Positions 1-11,247 of a stretch of DNA of 64,000 nt are shown piece by piece. Positions within the stretch are counted from its first letter, which is position 1, and every line of letters begins with the position of its first letter. Under the pieces are notes generated by a model, which saw only the letters and a list, made by a program, of their open reading frames with translations, was not told where the DNA came from and did not search any database. This DNA is from Agapetus fuscipes (Eukaryota > Arthropoda > Insecta > Trichoptera > Glossosomatidae): NCBI GenBank assembly GCA_951799405.1, contig OX637350.1, forward strand, positions 9,223,852 through 9,287,851, read 5' to 3'. A program made the position numbers and the translations under genes.

Positions 1-490
1 ACCTGAAATCTCCCGTAGATGGGAGATGCTTCGCGAGGGAGATCTATCGTAGAAGGGGGATACTTTAAAAGGGAGATCTTTCCTAGTTGGAAGGCACTTG
101 AGATCTTAAGATAATAGATTAGGATAAGAGATTTTTTGTATGACATATACTTTCGGAAGATTTTTTGATGGCGGAAGATACTACACAACAACAAAAACAT
201 TGAAAGATGGTCGATAGAAAAATAATCTGTGATAGGGGTAGATACTTCGTAGAAAAGATCTTTTGTCAAGGGCACTTCGGAAAAGAGTACATTCGTAGGT
301 GGGAAATACTTTAGAAGAGAGATTTCTCGAAACATTGATGAAAGAGACAGCTACGAAAATAAATATCTCATAGATGGGAGATATTTCGTAGAAACAGATG
401 TTTCATGGGAGAGATACATACATACTTCGAAAGCAAGAAAGATTTTTGACAGGCGGGAGATGTTTTGTTAGTGTATAATATCTCAAAGGA
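1..490. repeat. Degenerate minisatellite of GGGAGAT...TTCGTAGA units
   Basis: The stretch is built from loosely repeated blocks of about 20-30 bases. They alternate a GGGAGAT-type segment with a TTCGTAGA- or TTTCGAAAG-type segment, for example near positions 22, 41, 68, 247, 299, 375 and 452. The units are too diverged to fix a period by eye. The array runs off the left edge of the window. A further piece lies at 815-885, so the array is probably interrupted by the SINE fragment at 519-640. Confidence 0.6.
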
Positions 491-518
491 CAAATAAATT
501 TTAAGTGATAAAATATAA

Positions 519-640
519 AAATAATTATTTTAGGGTGATTAATTTGATGAGTACGATTTCTATGTAAGTCCCAACTCAAGCGTCCTCTGCAAATTTGCTC
601 GTCATTACAAAGTGACAACTTAACAAAATTCATGTTCTAT
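519..640 (-). mobile_element. Old fragment of the 5S/tRNA SINE 3' core
   Basis: Read on the minus strand, this resembles the 3' core of the SINE at 9146-9514: the block around 'cctctgcaaatttgctcgtc' aligns with 'cctctgcgagcttggtcgtc' there, followed by the AT-rich end. It is heavily diverged and has lost the pol III head. Confidence 0.4.
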
Positions 641-814
641 AATTTAGGATAAAACTTTGCTACAACTTTTTAAATAAATTATATTTGTTGAAACTCAACG
701 CTTAGCATTATTACAAAACATATGACACTATTTTCTGTACTCTTCTAGGAATCAAACTCACTGTATTCCCATTAAAATTCTGAAACATTGACGAAAAGAC
801 TATGTCTGGACTTT

Positions 815-885
815 TCTTACTTCCGAAAGGAGATCTCTCACAGGCGGCGGATACTTTAAAGGGGAGATCTCTCGTATCAGAGAGG
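815..885. repeat. Detached piece of the left-edge minisatellite
   Basis: Contains the same GGAGATCTCTC, GGATACTTTAAA and GGGGAGATCTCTCGTA blocks as positions 1-490. Confidence 0.5.
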
Positions 886-1237
886 TTTATGTTGTGTTGC
901 AGGAGATGCACCGCCTGCACCGTCCACTGTAAGCTGTATCTCAGGGCGAGGCTTTAGAGGAACTTTATCTAAATTTGTAATAAAATCTGGAGCTCCGATG
1001 CTTCCGAGTTGTTTAAGACTTAAGTTGTTGACGTTGTGTTTTGTTGATAGAAATCTTAAGCAGATATTTACACGTTTAAATATTTTTTTAATTTGTTCAT
1101 AAGATTTTTACTTCAAAAACATAGCGCCTTCATATCCCCACCTGGAATGTAAAACTGAATAAGTGCTGATTCACTGATTCGAAAAATGATTGGACGAATG
1201 AATGGAATATCCAGTCGTAATAAAAGGAGAGTCAGTA

Positions 1238-1651
1238 TAAAGAAGGTTATGACTCTGGAGGAAATAAAAGAAGTGTTGGTTAATCTGTGATGTTGGCGGC
1301 TAGGGTTTTTTATTAAAATTTGTTTTCTGTTAGTTTTTGATGTCCATACATGTAATAATTTGTTGATTTTAAATTTTTTATTTGTTGTGTATGTTATTTG
1401 ACTTATAAGTTGGTATGCGGCTGACCACCCATGCTGTAGAAAATGGTTCACTTTGTTAATGTCACCCCTGTTTCAGGGAAGGTCGGCAGGAGTTGCAGGG
1501 TGTATGTTCATTTGAGATTCGGGTTTTTATATTGTAGGACTACATGTGGCATGTTTAAGCGCGAACTTAAACATGTCTGTTTTGGGAAAATGCGTATAAT
1601 GTGAATTTCTAATGTTACTTATATTTTGCAACTTAGATTAGATTAGATTAG
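1238..1651 (+). mobile_element. LINE-A 3' end with RT C-terminal remnant
   Basis: Positions 1241-1295 hold a decayed end of a reverse-transcriptase reading frame. It translates as V-M-T-L-E-E-I-K-E-V and then, after a small deletion, reaches the stop and the 'gatgttggcgg' block also seen at 41 kb. An AT-rich spacer of about 100 bases follows, then the shared LINE-A 3' segment from 1398, ending in a (GATTA)n tail at 1636-1651. This copy and those at 27.7 and 40.7 kb show that the abundant 3' segment belongs to a non-LTR retrotransposon. The (E)MKEVCKDRKKWR-type ending suggests an RTE-like clade, which is inference from family knowledge. Confidence 0.75.
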
Positions 1652-3093
1652 GCGTAATTCTTTGTAGTAGGTAAGTAAACTAATTACAAAGAAGTGCATA
1701 GAAAATAGGGGAAAAGTAGCATTGATTTGTGAATACAATTATGGCGTAATATGTCACTAATTCATTTACCTTTGAGGTATCAATATTATGTTAATCGTGG
1801 CTAGTAAAATTGTTGGACTCAAACTGCCATCGTTGAAAAAATCTCATTTTATTTTACAGAGTTAAAATATCTTAAAGATTTTATTCCTTACAAAGTTTTT
1901 CATCTACATTGACCTCTAATAACGTAGGCAATTTTTTAGGCCCAAAGAGTTCTTTAATTGATTAAAATATTGATCTCAAAATGTCTTTGACTCTTAACAT
2001 ATCATTTTTAAACGTGTGAAAACTACAATTGATAGAAACGAAAATAATCTGCAGAAAAACAAGATGTGAATGATTTATTTAATTATACCGCGAAGTAGGT
2101 AATCAAACGTCGAGCCAATTCTCGACATCGAAATGCGTATGAAAACCAAATCATTTTTTTTTGTGTAATTTGTGTGGTTGATTGTGGGAATTTGCGCAGT
2201 TTTTTACTAGGGGTATTTGCAACTACTCATAACATGTAACTAAGGCCTGGTGTTTTCAACGTTAGCACGTACGTGACTTTAAACTACCCACAAGATTGAC
2301 GTTAGTGCATCTTTTTAACTTAGAATAAATTCGATATACGAGCGTTAAAAATAGCGGGCCTTCGTTGCACATTTAGAAACTTTTTAGCAATTTATCTTCC
2401 TAGTTTGTGCCACGGCCAGGCAGACAAGGCAATAAAACGGCTCAAGCACTGTTGAAAAAAAATCCGTCAGACCCTCTGATGTTTACTGTGACTTTACTAG
2501 TAGGGGTAACTTAGATTAGATTAGCTAAACGCACCTACTCGTAAGACCAAGAACTAAATTTTTGCTTCAGTTATACTCTATTCTTGCAGTATTCTTGTAC
2601 AGAAATTAAGCTTCCATGTACGGACAGATAAGCGTAGAGCATTTCATTCTTGCACTATGGTATTCAAAAACACAGTCTCTATCTGAAGGTACATCTGGAG
2701 AACGTGAGTACGCTTGTGCTATCTCGAGCGCGCGGTTTTCCCAGTGCTGGGTCAGATTTGTAAAGGCAATGCCCACGTATTTGCTCTATCTCACATCTAA
2801 GTGTCGCACTATTCCCACCGTTCATACATTCACTCTTAACAGCTTTGCATTTAAAGAAGTCAAGAAAAAGTAAAAACGGAGCACCCACATTCTTTTGTAG
2901 TATTTTTTTATCAGAAGAAAATATTAGTATAATTTATTTGTTGAGCCCTTTAACATAACGTTAATCTCACCTCGATTACAAACACCAACAATGTATGGAA
3001 TGTACAACAGCACTCTTAGTGAGTGATTAAGTTTTCATATTATTTTTTCTATTTACGTTATCGAAGGGATTTTGAGCAAAATTTTAAACTAGG
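1652..3093. other. No recognisable feature
   Basis: AT-rich DNA without a convincing coding region or repeat. A short 'aacttagattagattag' stretch at 2511-2526 resembles only the tail of LINE-A. 'tattagtataatttatttg' near 2925 may be a detached SINE end. Confidence 0.4.
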
Positions 3094-3221
3094 GGTACTG
3101 TTTTTATGTGAATCACACCCCAAAAGTCCTTTGCAAACTCTGTCGTTGCTATAGAAAGTACAAATTCTCAAGCAAGACCTATTTGCTGTACTGCTGGATG
3201 TACTCTAGGTGTCCGGTATTT
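3094..3221 (-). mobile_element. 5S/tRNA SINE 3' core, headless fragment
   Basis: On the minus strand it aligns with the core at 9146-9300: the 'gcaagcaagacc', 'ctgtcgttgctatagaaag' and 'tgtgaatcacacc' blocks occur in the same order. No head is present. It abuts the LINE-A fragment at 3222. Confidence 0.55.
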
Positions 3222-3331
3222 TGTCCTGCAACTTTTGCCAACCTTCCCTAAAACAGGGGTGACATTGGCAATGTGAACCATTTTGTAAAGTATGGGTAGT
3301 CAACCTCATACCAACCTATAAATCAAGGAAT
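3222..3331 (-). mobile_element. LINE-A 3' segment, first half only
   Basis: Minus-strand match from the TTCCTTGAC-type start through 'cccctgtttt' and 'ggcaaaagttgcagg'. The distal half and the tail are missing, and the broken end meets the SINE core at 3221. Confidence 0.75.
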
Positions 3332-4090
3332 ATAAATGTCAAGGTAGATAAATATTTAAATTCAGCGAAAAGCATACATGAAAAAAAAAAGTGAACTCAT
3401 TTTGTCGATTGTACATAGAAAAATAAATATATACTTTTATATAAATACTTTTTCATAGCGATAAATATTTTAAAATAAATATATTTACAACTCTAATACA
3501 TATTATGTTTGTTTGTCATTATTTGTGCTAAAAAAATGTTTTAATTTCTAACTTTGCTAAATAGAACCTTAAAATTTCGATTAACCAATCCCAAAAGTTT
3601 ACTTGCAAACAAACAAAACTTACGTTAATTGGATTTTAAAGTAACCATCATTCATTTAAAATCAATAGTTTTTCTGAAGTTTGTTCAATAAACATGATAC
3701 AATGTGCGTAACGAATGATAAGAGATCCCTGCGGCATTGACCTTTAGGGCAGGGCTTTATAACGAGAATCTACGCCGCAGGTATAATTTCCAATTTAAAT
3801 ATTAAATTACTCACCTCTTGACAATAATTTGAATAATTTTCACTATACCAATGTTACGCCATTTGCGTTCAATAATATCAAACAATGCACGTCTAGACGC
3901 CGCAACGCTAAATATTTTAGAAAATTTAAAACAAATTGTTGTTTGGAGTTATTGTGAGCTCGCTGAAGTGTAAGTTATGGCTTGGAAAGAAAATGCTTTG
4001 TATTTGACAGCTCTGCAAAAAAGTCACATTTAACGATTAAATTATAATCAATAAAGTATAATAGAGTTCACTTTTAGAAAAAGCATCTAT
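3332..4090. other. No recognisable feature
   Basis: AT-rich sequence in which I see no coding region, RNA gene or repeat match to the rest of the window. Confidence 0.4.
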
Positions 4091-4302
4091 TCATAATCTT
4101 AGTTGCAAAAGTATGTTAACATTCCACCGACAGGCACATGTAGGTTCGCGCCTACACATTCTGCATGTGTGCATACAAATAAACGAAACATCACATGCAC
4201 CTTGAAACTCTTGCCGCCTTTCACTGAAACCGGGGTGGCATTGGCAAAAGTGAACCAACTTTTACAGCACGGAGGGTCAGCCTCATACTAACCTATCAGT
4301 CA
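4091..4302 (-). mobile_element. LINE-A 3' segment, diverged copy
   Basis: Minus strand: 'aacttagattatgaa' tail at the left end, then the conserved 'gttcacttttgccaatgcca' and 'ataggttagtatgaggctg' blocks. Diverged from the young copies. First of three LINE-A copies packed into 800 bases. Confidence 0.75.
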
Positions 4303-4320
4303 CGGAGCACAAAAAATCAT

Positions 4321-4556
4321 ACATCTATAATCTATAATCTAAGTTGCAAGGATATATTCATTGAAGCTCTCAGATGTATGCCCACAAACAAACACGTGTA
4401 GTTTGCGCTTACAAATGCTGAATGTGTACTTACAAAAAAATCCAAACCTCAAATGAACATAAGCCCTACAACTTTTGCCGACCTTCCCTGACTCAGGGGT
4501 CACATTGGCAAAGTGAACAATTTTTTTTACAGTATGGGTGGTCAGCCTCATACCAT
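4321..4556 (-). mobile_element. LINE-A 3' segment, left arm of an inverted pair
   Basis: Minus-strand copy of the subfamily that carries 'acaatcagcatttgtaagcg' in place of the more common middle block. It closely matches the plus-strand copy at 4641-4888, so the two form an inverted repeat around an 84-base AT-rich spacer. Confidence 0.85.
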
Positions 4557-4640
4557 ATTAACAATTATAAAAAATCCATTATCATATTTATTAATCATAA
4601 TAATTTCAACGATGCGTTATTATTATTATTATTAATTATT

Positions 4641-4888
4641 CCTTGACTTATAGGTTGGTATGAGGCTGACCACCCATACTGTAAAAAATGGTTCACTTTG
4701 CCAATGTCACCCCTGTTTCAGGGAATGTCGGCAAGAGTTGCAGGGCTTACGTTCATTTGAGGTTTGGATTTTATTTGTAAGTACACAATCAGCATTTGTA
4801 AGCGCGAACTACACGTGTTTGTTTGTGGGCATACATCTGAAAGCTTTGAATGAATATATCCTTGCAACTTAGATTATAGATTATATAG
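4641..4888 (+). mobile_element. LINE-A 3' segment, right arm of an inverted pair
   Basis: Plus-strand copy beginning at CCTTGACTTATAGGTTGG directly after a (TTA)n run and ending in 'aacttagattatagatta'. Same subfamily as 4321-4556, 54891-55150 and 61560-61797. Confidence 0.85.
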
Positions 4889-5221
4889 ATGCATATCTTG
4901 TATTTAGCGTTTTTCTTTTAAATATAGTTTTATCATTGACATCATGAGAGTGACAAAAAAATTAACACAATATGTTCAATTTGTTTATTAGTGCCTTGAA
5001 AAGCCGTTTTGCAAATACTATCGAAATAAATAAATCACCATAAACATGTATACTTCCTTCCTCATTTTTCCTTGTTTATCCATACATTATCATTCGGCCG
5101 AGACACCATCTCGTCATGCGCCTCACAGCCATCCCATTAATATTCTCTGTGAAGCATTAGCAGGGCATTACGTGTTCCATTTCGGAATTAAGTATTACTC
5201 GAGGCGTGCTTTATTACTGAA

Positions 5222-5354
5222 CGCTCAGTATAAAAGCTTTGTCCTAAAAATATACGTCGAAGAAAACAGCGCATCTGGTGAACGTTTAAGTTTCCAAACT
5301 TTTTTGTTCAAACGCTACTGTTACGTTTAAACTTGAAGATTTATTCTTCGGGTA
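5222..5354. mobile_element. Palindromic MITE-like element, degenerate copy
   Basis: Family with termini close to TACCCCAAGTATAAAA and a central block near ACAGCGCCTCTTG. Here the left side has 'cagtataaaag', the centre 'aacagcgcatctggtgaacg', and the right end 'attcttcgggta'. The left terminus is eroded. Confidence 0.5.
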
Positions 5355-6829
5355 CTGTTTATGTTAGGCATCTTTGGGGACATATTACGCTCGTCTTGCG
5401 TTTACGATTTCTAAATTGGCCATACTGCCTCTCTCATACATACATAAGTGCTACGCCAGAAAACTGTCGTAGACTGCGTCCAGCTTTATACGAGTTTGTA
5501 AGCAATCTTCTGGTATGCATAAATTTTACTGATCTCTAGAAACAAGAAATATAAATCTTCGTCAGATGACTGTTTTTATAGTTGCATAATTTCGCTTTAT
5601 TTGTGTTATTAAACAAGGCATAAATAATAATAGGAATGAATACATTTTTTTCAGTATACGAAAAATAAAATACATCTCTTTTCAATTATAAACTGTCAAA
5701 TGCTTGCGAGTTTTTAAAATTACAAGTAAGTAAGTTACAGTTAAGTTAATCGAACAATCCATGTTAAAAAGTATTCAGTAGGAAACACCAAGTTTTAATT
5801 CACTTTAAATTATTTAAAAAATATTTTTAACAATGGACTTTCACTATATTAACACAATGACCCTTCAAAATAAAATAAAAATATTAAATAAATTATTATG
5901 ATGATGATAACTTGAAGAGTGCTTTCTGTATTGATGCGACAAAAGTTGAGTTCTCATTCTCTGTTTTTTTTATTAAATTTTTTTGACACACGCGTAAAAT
6001 GTAATAAAAACAACTCAAGTCAATTGTTGAATCCAATAAAAATATTTTCAATGAAAATCTGGAAACGCAAAAAAATACAGCAAATGCATCAAAAACAGCT
6101 GAAAACAATGGCAAATATTTAATCCCTAGGCGTTGAGAGATTCTACGAGTCCGCGTTTACTTTAATATAAATTTCATGCTCAGCATTTCGCTTTATTTTA
6201 CGGTGCGTTTAATTCATTAAATAAACTCTGGAATGTTAACTGCGGTGTTGTTAAAATTGCAAAAATACGCCTCCTGCAGGGGAAGGTTTCCCTCGCAGTA
6301 CAAAAGGGTTCCTTTTTATTTGCTCCTACCGAGACTTCCCCTTTGCTTTCTTGGCCAACTCCTAGCACAATATTATTCAGCTAAAGGGAAATGGAAATGA
6401 AAATAATATGTGAAATGCTGGTACATTTTTTACAAAATAATACCCTCTTATATACGTACTTATGAAAATACATGATTGATCTGAAGAGATAGCCACCGTA
6501 GACGTAAAAGAATATTAAAAACAAATACATAAGATAACTTTAAAGTCAACAAATCAGATCAGATTAAAGTAGAAGAAAGAATCATAATCCAGGAATATTT
6601 TGAAGAATAAATAGCTACTGACTGCATTAGAATATCTCGTATGGACAATATTTGTAAACTTATTTGTAGACACAGCAATATTGGGTCACAATCATAATGC
6701 AATGAATTATAATTCAAGTTGTATGCTATTTAACAGCATGCTTACTTTTTTCAAATTCATGCACAAGATTTAAAAATTCAACCATAATCATTTGAAAATA
6801 TTTACAGTTATTCCAAGTAAAAAAAAATT
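5355..6829. other. No recognisable feature
   Basis: AT-rich stretch. 'agttttaattcacttt' near 5792 resembles an arm of the element at 19397-19578, but is too short to call. No coding signal seen. Confidence 0.4.
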
Positions 6830-7054
6830 CCATGCTGTAAAAATGGTTCACTTTGCCAATGTCACCCCTGTTACAGGGAAGGACGGCAAGAGTTTCAGGG
6901 TGTATGTCCATTTGAGATTGGTTTTTATGTTGTAGGCTCACATGAGGCACGTGCAAGCGCGAACTTGTACGTGTCTTGGTTGTGGGAATGCATGTAATGT
7001 GAATCTCCAATGTAACATATCTTTGCAACTTAGATTAGATTAGATTAGATTAGA
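6830..7054 (+). mobile_element. LINE-A 3' segment, young subfamily, 5'-truncated
   Basis: Starts at 'ccatgctgtaaaaatgg', lacking the first 25 or so bases of the segment, and ends in (GATTA)n at about 7030-7054. The sequence is very close to the copies at 18374, 31118, 34703 and 40676. Confidence 0.85.
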
Positions 7055-7239
7055 ATCAAGTGCATAACAATCACTACTAGCAAAAAAGCACAACAATGAT
7101 TCACCGCACAGCTCCTGAGGGTGTTGGTTAAGACTCCATCGAAACTTTGAGCAAAAACTAAGTTCTCCAATAAAGGCTTGTCTAATTTTATTGATTGTAG
7201 AGGACATTGTAATCGTTCATCATTAATTAAGGATAAAAG

Positions 7240-7378
7240 AAAAACAGCTGTGTTTTCGATTACGTGAGTAACTATTTACATTTTTATACCACAACCCTTC
7301 GATGCAAACGGAAGTTTGCAAAACCAGTTGTGGTATAAAAATATATATACTCACGTAATCGAAAACAAAGCTGTTTTT
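7240..7378. repeat. Long foldback (inverted repeat) with secondary hairpin in the loop
   Basis: The left arm, about 7240-7295 ('aaaacagctgtgttttcgat' onward to 'ataccacaac'), is the near-perfect reverse complement of about 7327-7378. The loop at 7296-7326 holds its own short stem, TGCAAAC...GTTTGCA, at 7303-7320. It contains no coding capacity. It could be a foldback or MITE-type element or a source of hairpin RNA. Confidence 0.8.
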
Positions 7379-7539
7379 ACAAAATCTAGATTTCCAGTAT
7401 AAATTAAAAAAAACTCTTCCATTTAATGCAAACTTACATTTTAAAGTTGAAAATATTTTTTCACATTCCTGCTTCTCAGGCCTCCATAAATATAGAATGT
7501 GTTTTCGTCTGCTATACTCACAATACTGGTTGTAGATTC

Positions 7540-7800
7540 TGACGCGGGTTCTGCTATTCGGTTATGGCAGTCGGCGTTGACAGTAAGTGCGCTCATATAC
7601 ACGCCGCGTCCTAATTAAGTCATCGTTTCGCGGCTAAGTAAATTATTACGGAACAAATTGCTTACGCTGGGTTAGAGACTTAATGGAGAAGAGATATTAC
7701 GGGACCTTAAACTGACTAAGGCGGTAATCGTCCCTACACCACGCTAAGCGGCTCCGGATGCGTCCGCACGGATAATCGAGGGCCCTCCGTTAATCCGGGT
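7540..7800. other. Balanced-composition block, candidate conserved non-coding element
   Basis: This block is clearly richer in G+C than its surroundings, contains no open frame of note, and includes TAATTA-like and other motifs ('cctaattaagtcatcg', 'ggataatcgagggcc'). I infer a possible regulatory element only from composition. It matches nothing else in the window. Confidence 0.25.
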
Positions 7801-8299
7801 ACTTATTACTTTATAATTTCAGATGGGGTATCATTTTTAATGGTTTTTGGATGAGATTTGGTAGACTGGTACCTATAATGTTTAGAATTTTGCTGCTGTG
7901 TTAATGTTGTATACACAAACAAAATATCAGAATATTTGATATTTCTTTGAAAGTAGGAATGCTCCCATCTAAATGGATTCTTCAAATGGTTTTCGTGGAA
8001 CAAACTATGTTTCGACTAACATAGTTACTCAATAAAAAATAATGGATAATCTGCTGATGAATTGTGTCGCTGAAAGTACCTACTGAATAAACACCTTTCC
8101 AAACTGGATTTATTAAAAAATAAACATATAAAACCCTTTGAGTTGTGACACACAAAAACCTAGCATGCAACATCTCAATTTATTATTTAAAAAAAAACTA
8201 TCGTAAAGTTGAAATTGAAAAAAAGTATAAATCTATTGAAACAAAAAGTTTCGAAAGAGTTTACTTGTTGTAAGTCGGTGTTATTCACAAAGCATTAGA
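7801..8299. other. No recognisable feature
   Basis: AT-rich; no gene or repeat match seen. Confidence 0.4.
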
Positions 8300-8712
8300 A
8301 GCACTGCTGATCCATAGAATTTTTCATCGATCTTTTTTTTTGTACGGAAATTTTATATTACGTTGCAGTTGAGCCATGGATTTTCTATGTTTGATTAGCA
8401 CCGAGTGAAATTAATTCAATCATGATTGATCCACGGGTCATAAATTTTTGTAAGAAAAATACGCTTCAAGGGGCAGATTAGCCATGGTTTAGCTGCCTGT
8501 AAATAACACTGGCATTTTATTCAGTCCACAGGCCCAAACTGTTAAAATTACTGAATAAAGTTTTTATTGAATTCTACACGTTCTACTTTGAATTACATAG
8601 CAACAGGGTTTTTCACAGCACGGCTGACCCACGGTTTTTTTTTATTAGAAAATTATCCTTAGACAGTGGCTGAGCCATGGATTTGCTGTGGGTGAATAGC
8701 ACAGTATAAAAG
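8300..8712. repeat. Old tandem repeat with GAGCCATGG-type units
   Basis: A motif of the form 'gctgagccatggatttgctg' followed by 'aatagcacag' or 'attagcaccg' recurs near 8367, 8473, 8621 and 8662. The spacing is uneven, about 40-150 bases, which suggests an ancient, indel-rich array. Confidence 0.5.
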
Positions 8713-9145
8713 TATAAAGATTTTGTAAATGTTTGACGGAGTAATCCAAAACATACGTTCGCATTATGCCTGTAATATTGTAATTTCCATTTCGGACGAA
8801 CTCGATTGGGTTTGTTTGAATAACGGGTCCCGGAGGGTAGCGAGATATTTCAATAATATCCATACAGAATTCCCATTACACCCAAAAAACTTATGGGTGG
8901 ATAACTATTCGCATCGAATGCGAAGTATTTCCTTATACCAACTGGCAGACCACACGTTTATTATACGGAAATGTGTACCTACATGACGTAATCGTATACA
9001 ATATTGGAGTTGTATTATATAAGACGTTTTCTCAGTTAAGAATTGAAATTGAAGAGATGAAAACGTTTTTTTCTGGAATTTTCTAGGGAATAATAATATA
9101 CAAGAAGATTTCATATTTTTTGTGAATACTCAAAAAGTGTCATAA
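8713..9145. other. No recognisable feature
   Basis: AT-rich with a short richer patch at 8780-8850. Nothing identifiable. Confidence 0.35.
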
Positions 9146-9514
9146 ATAATAATATTAGGATGATTTATTTGGTGAGCGCTGTTTTTGTGTGTATCACACC
9201 TAAAGAGCCCTCTGCGAGCTTGGTCGTCGCTGTAGAAAGCGCCAATTCACAAGCAAGATTCAGTTGTTGTAAGGTTGGTTGGACCTTTCAGTGACCGGTC
9301 TTTGGTAAGGGTTTACAATTTTTCAACTCAACGAAGAGCACATTCGAAATCTAAATGGTATATTTTTTGTGCTCCGCCAGGATCCGAATCCACAACCTTC
9401 CATTTACGAGGTCAAAGTGTTGCCACTGGACTACGGACCGGTTCAAGATGCCAACGACACGCGGTGTACCTAAACGGTAACCCACCCAAGTACTATCCGC
9501 GCCCAATGTTGCTT
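9146..9514 (-). mobile_element. Composite 5S rRNA + tRNA-like SINE, nearly full copy
   Basis: Read on the minus strand from 9514: about 65 bases match the 3' half of 5S rRNA ('aagcaacattgggcgcgg', then 'tacaccgcgtgtcgttggc', ending at 9450). A tRNA-like head follows, with a good A box TAGTCCAGTGG and a degraded B box GATTCGGATCC. Then come the body ('gagcacaaaaaatatacc', 'aaaggtccaaccaacc') and the conserved core 'gcgacgaccaagctcgcaga', 'ggtgtgatacacac', with an AT-rich end. The 5S part has lost its first 50 or so bases. Its partner at 63672-64000 has the complete 5S head. Confidence 0.8.
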
Positions 9515-11247
9515 GTCATATTCTGGTCTTAAAAACAAATAACGAGACGGAAAATTAAAATCGAATACTTTCAGTTCATGAAGTGAACACTTTGCCAACT
9601 GAGCTATGACCTGCAATAAGAGTGATTCAGTGAAATTTAGATTTTTAATCAAACATATCATGATCAGACAATGGCAGAATGATTCCAAAAATTACTGGGG
9701 TTTTTGTAGGTGCGTTTGTTAACGCCCTTATTCATAAACATATTAAAAAAATTAATACAGTTTTAAGTCAATTTTCGTATACTAAAAAGTGGCTTCAACT
9801 TTACTGTTAGAGTCAACGAATATAATGAATAAGGCCGAAGGAGTTTTTGAAACAGTCCAGAATGATAATTATATCATCAGATAAAAATGAAAGTTTTTTT
9901 TTCCAAAAAATAGACAGTACAAAAAAAGCAAACGTATAAAAGGAAAATGATTTTTTTAGTTATTTCAAAAGTTTTTTTTTCGTAAAACTACGCAAAATGC
10001 CTCATCTCAACATGTTGTGACCTTTTCAATTCAACATCTCTATCTCTACATATTCTAGTTTCTTCCTTAGATAGATTCCTCAAGGAAATGTATTCTTTTT
10101 CTCGGGAATTCGGGTCAAGCCGCCTAACTCAGTTGAGACGGGACAAGTTGTTATAGCTTAATTCCACTCCTTATTTCTTGCTTTCTGTTACATGTCTTCC
10201 TCGACTACATAAATAAAGCATTCTTTATAGTCATGTTTCAATTACGTGCTAAAAAATTGAATTAAAACTATTACGCACAACAAGAAGTATTTAATTATGA
10301 AAATCAAACTATCACCATTATTTTTAAAGTCCAAAATGGGTTATGATCGTCTTGATCAATGTGTCTGTCTAGACATCGATATATAATATGAACTATTAAC
10401 GCCTGTTTTCTTTTAGTCTTATTCTCCTACCGTATGTTAATCCTCCACAACTCGTTTAATGTTAGAATTTAAAATATATTTTTTGTAATACTCGGTACAC
10501 AAAAATGAGTTTATTAACGTTGTAAGGGTGTATTCTCTAAAAAATAAAAATAAACCTGAAACGCATTACAACAAAAAATATTGTGAACTCAATATTAGAA
10601 AAGTAGTGCGCATTACCAAAAGTATGCCATACTTACAGCAGCACAATACCAGCCTATAATGCAAGGATATCACGAAACATGGCACTTTATTTATCAGCTG
10701 ATGTAGTGATTCGACATTTTGTAAATAAAATAATATTGTATATTTTCATTAAAAAAATGGCCAATCGATTACAAAGGGATCAAAGGGATATGATTCAAAA
10801 GCAAAAGCTCAAAATATTGACTATTCTTTCTTCATTAAAAATCAGGTAGGTATACAAAAATCCGGTACTACAATTTTGAGCATATAAATTAATCTACACT
10901 TAAATGTTAAAAGGGTGATACTGAGCGGTGATGACTAAATGGGACCTTGGAGCCATACACTTAAGAGGGAAAACAGTGTAACCTGACACTGTAATTGTAG
11001 CCTAGCGTTGTTAGCCTTGGTGGGTCACCCCCGCCTATTAACACCTTCTCTGCAAGAAGCCGCTAATTACGTCTAATGTCCCCAGGAGGCGCTGTTTGTG
11101 ATTAATCCTCAGGTCGTTGAGAAGACGCGTGATTTCGCGAAAAATTCGCAAAGGTGGAGAGAAAACGTTCACGCGGGAATTTTGGATGTACGCGGGAATT
11201 CGGATTAATGATGTAAAAATATTTTCATTCATTCTTTGATAACAAAA
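9515..11247. other. No recognisable feature
   Basis: AT-rich. A patch at 10620-10670 ('ttacagcagcac', 'ccagcctataatgcaagga') vaguely resembles the start of LINE-A on the minus strand. 10910-11050 is of more balanced composition without identifiable content. Confidence 0.35.

Noticed and set aside
1..490. A CRISPR-like array
   Set aside because: The units are degenerate with no constant repeat and no unique spacers of equal size, and the setting is eukaryotic.
2505..2530. A further LINE-A copy
   Set aside because: Only a tail-like 'aacttagattagattag' is present, with no body sequence.
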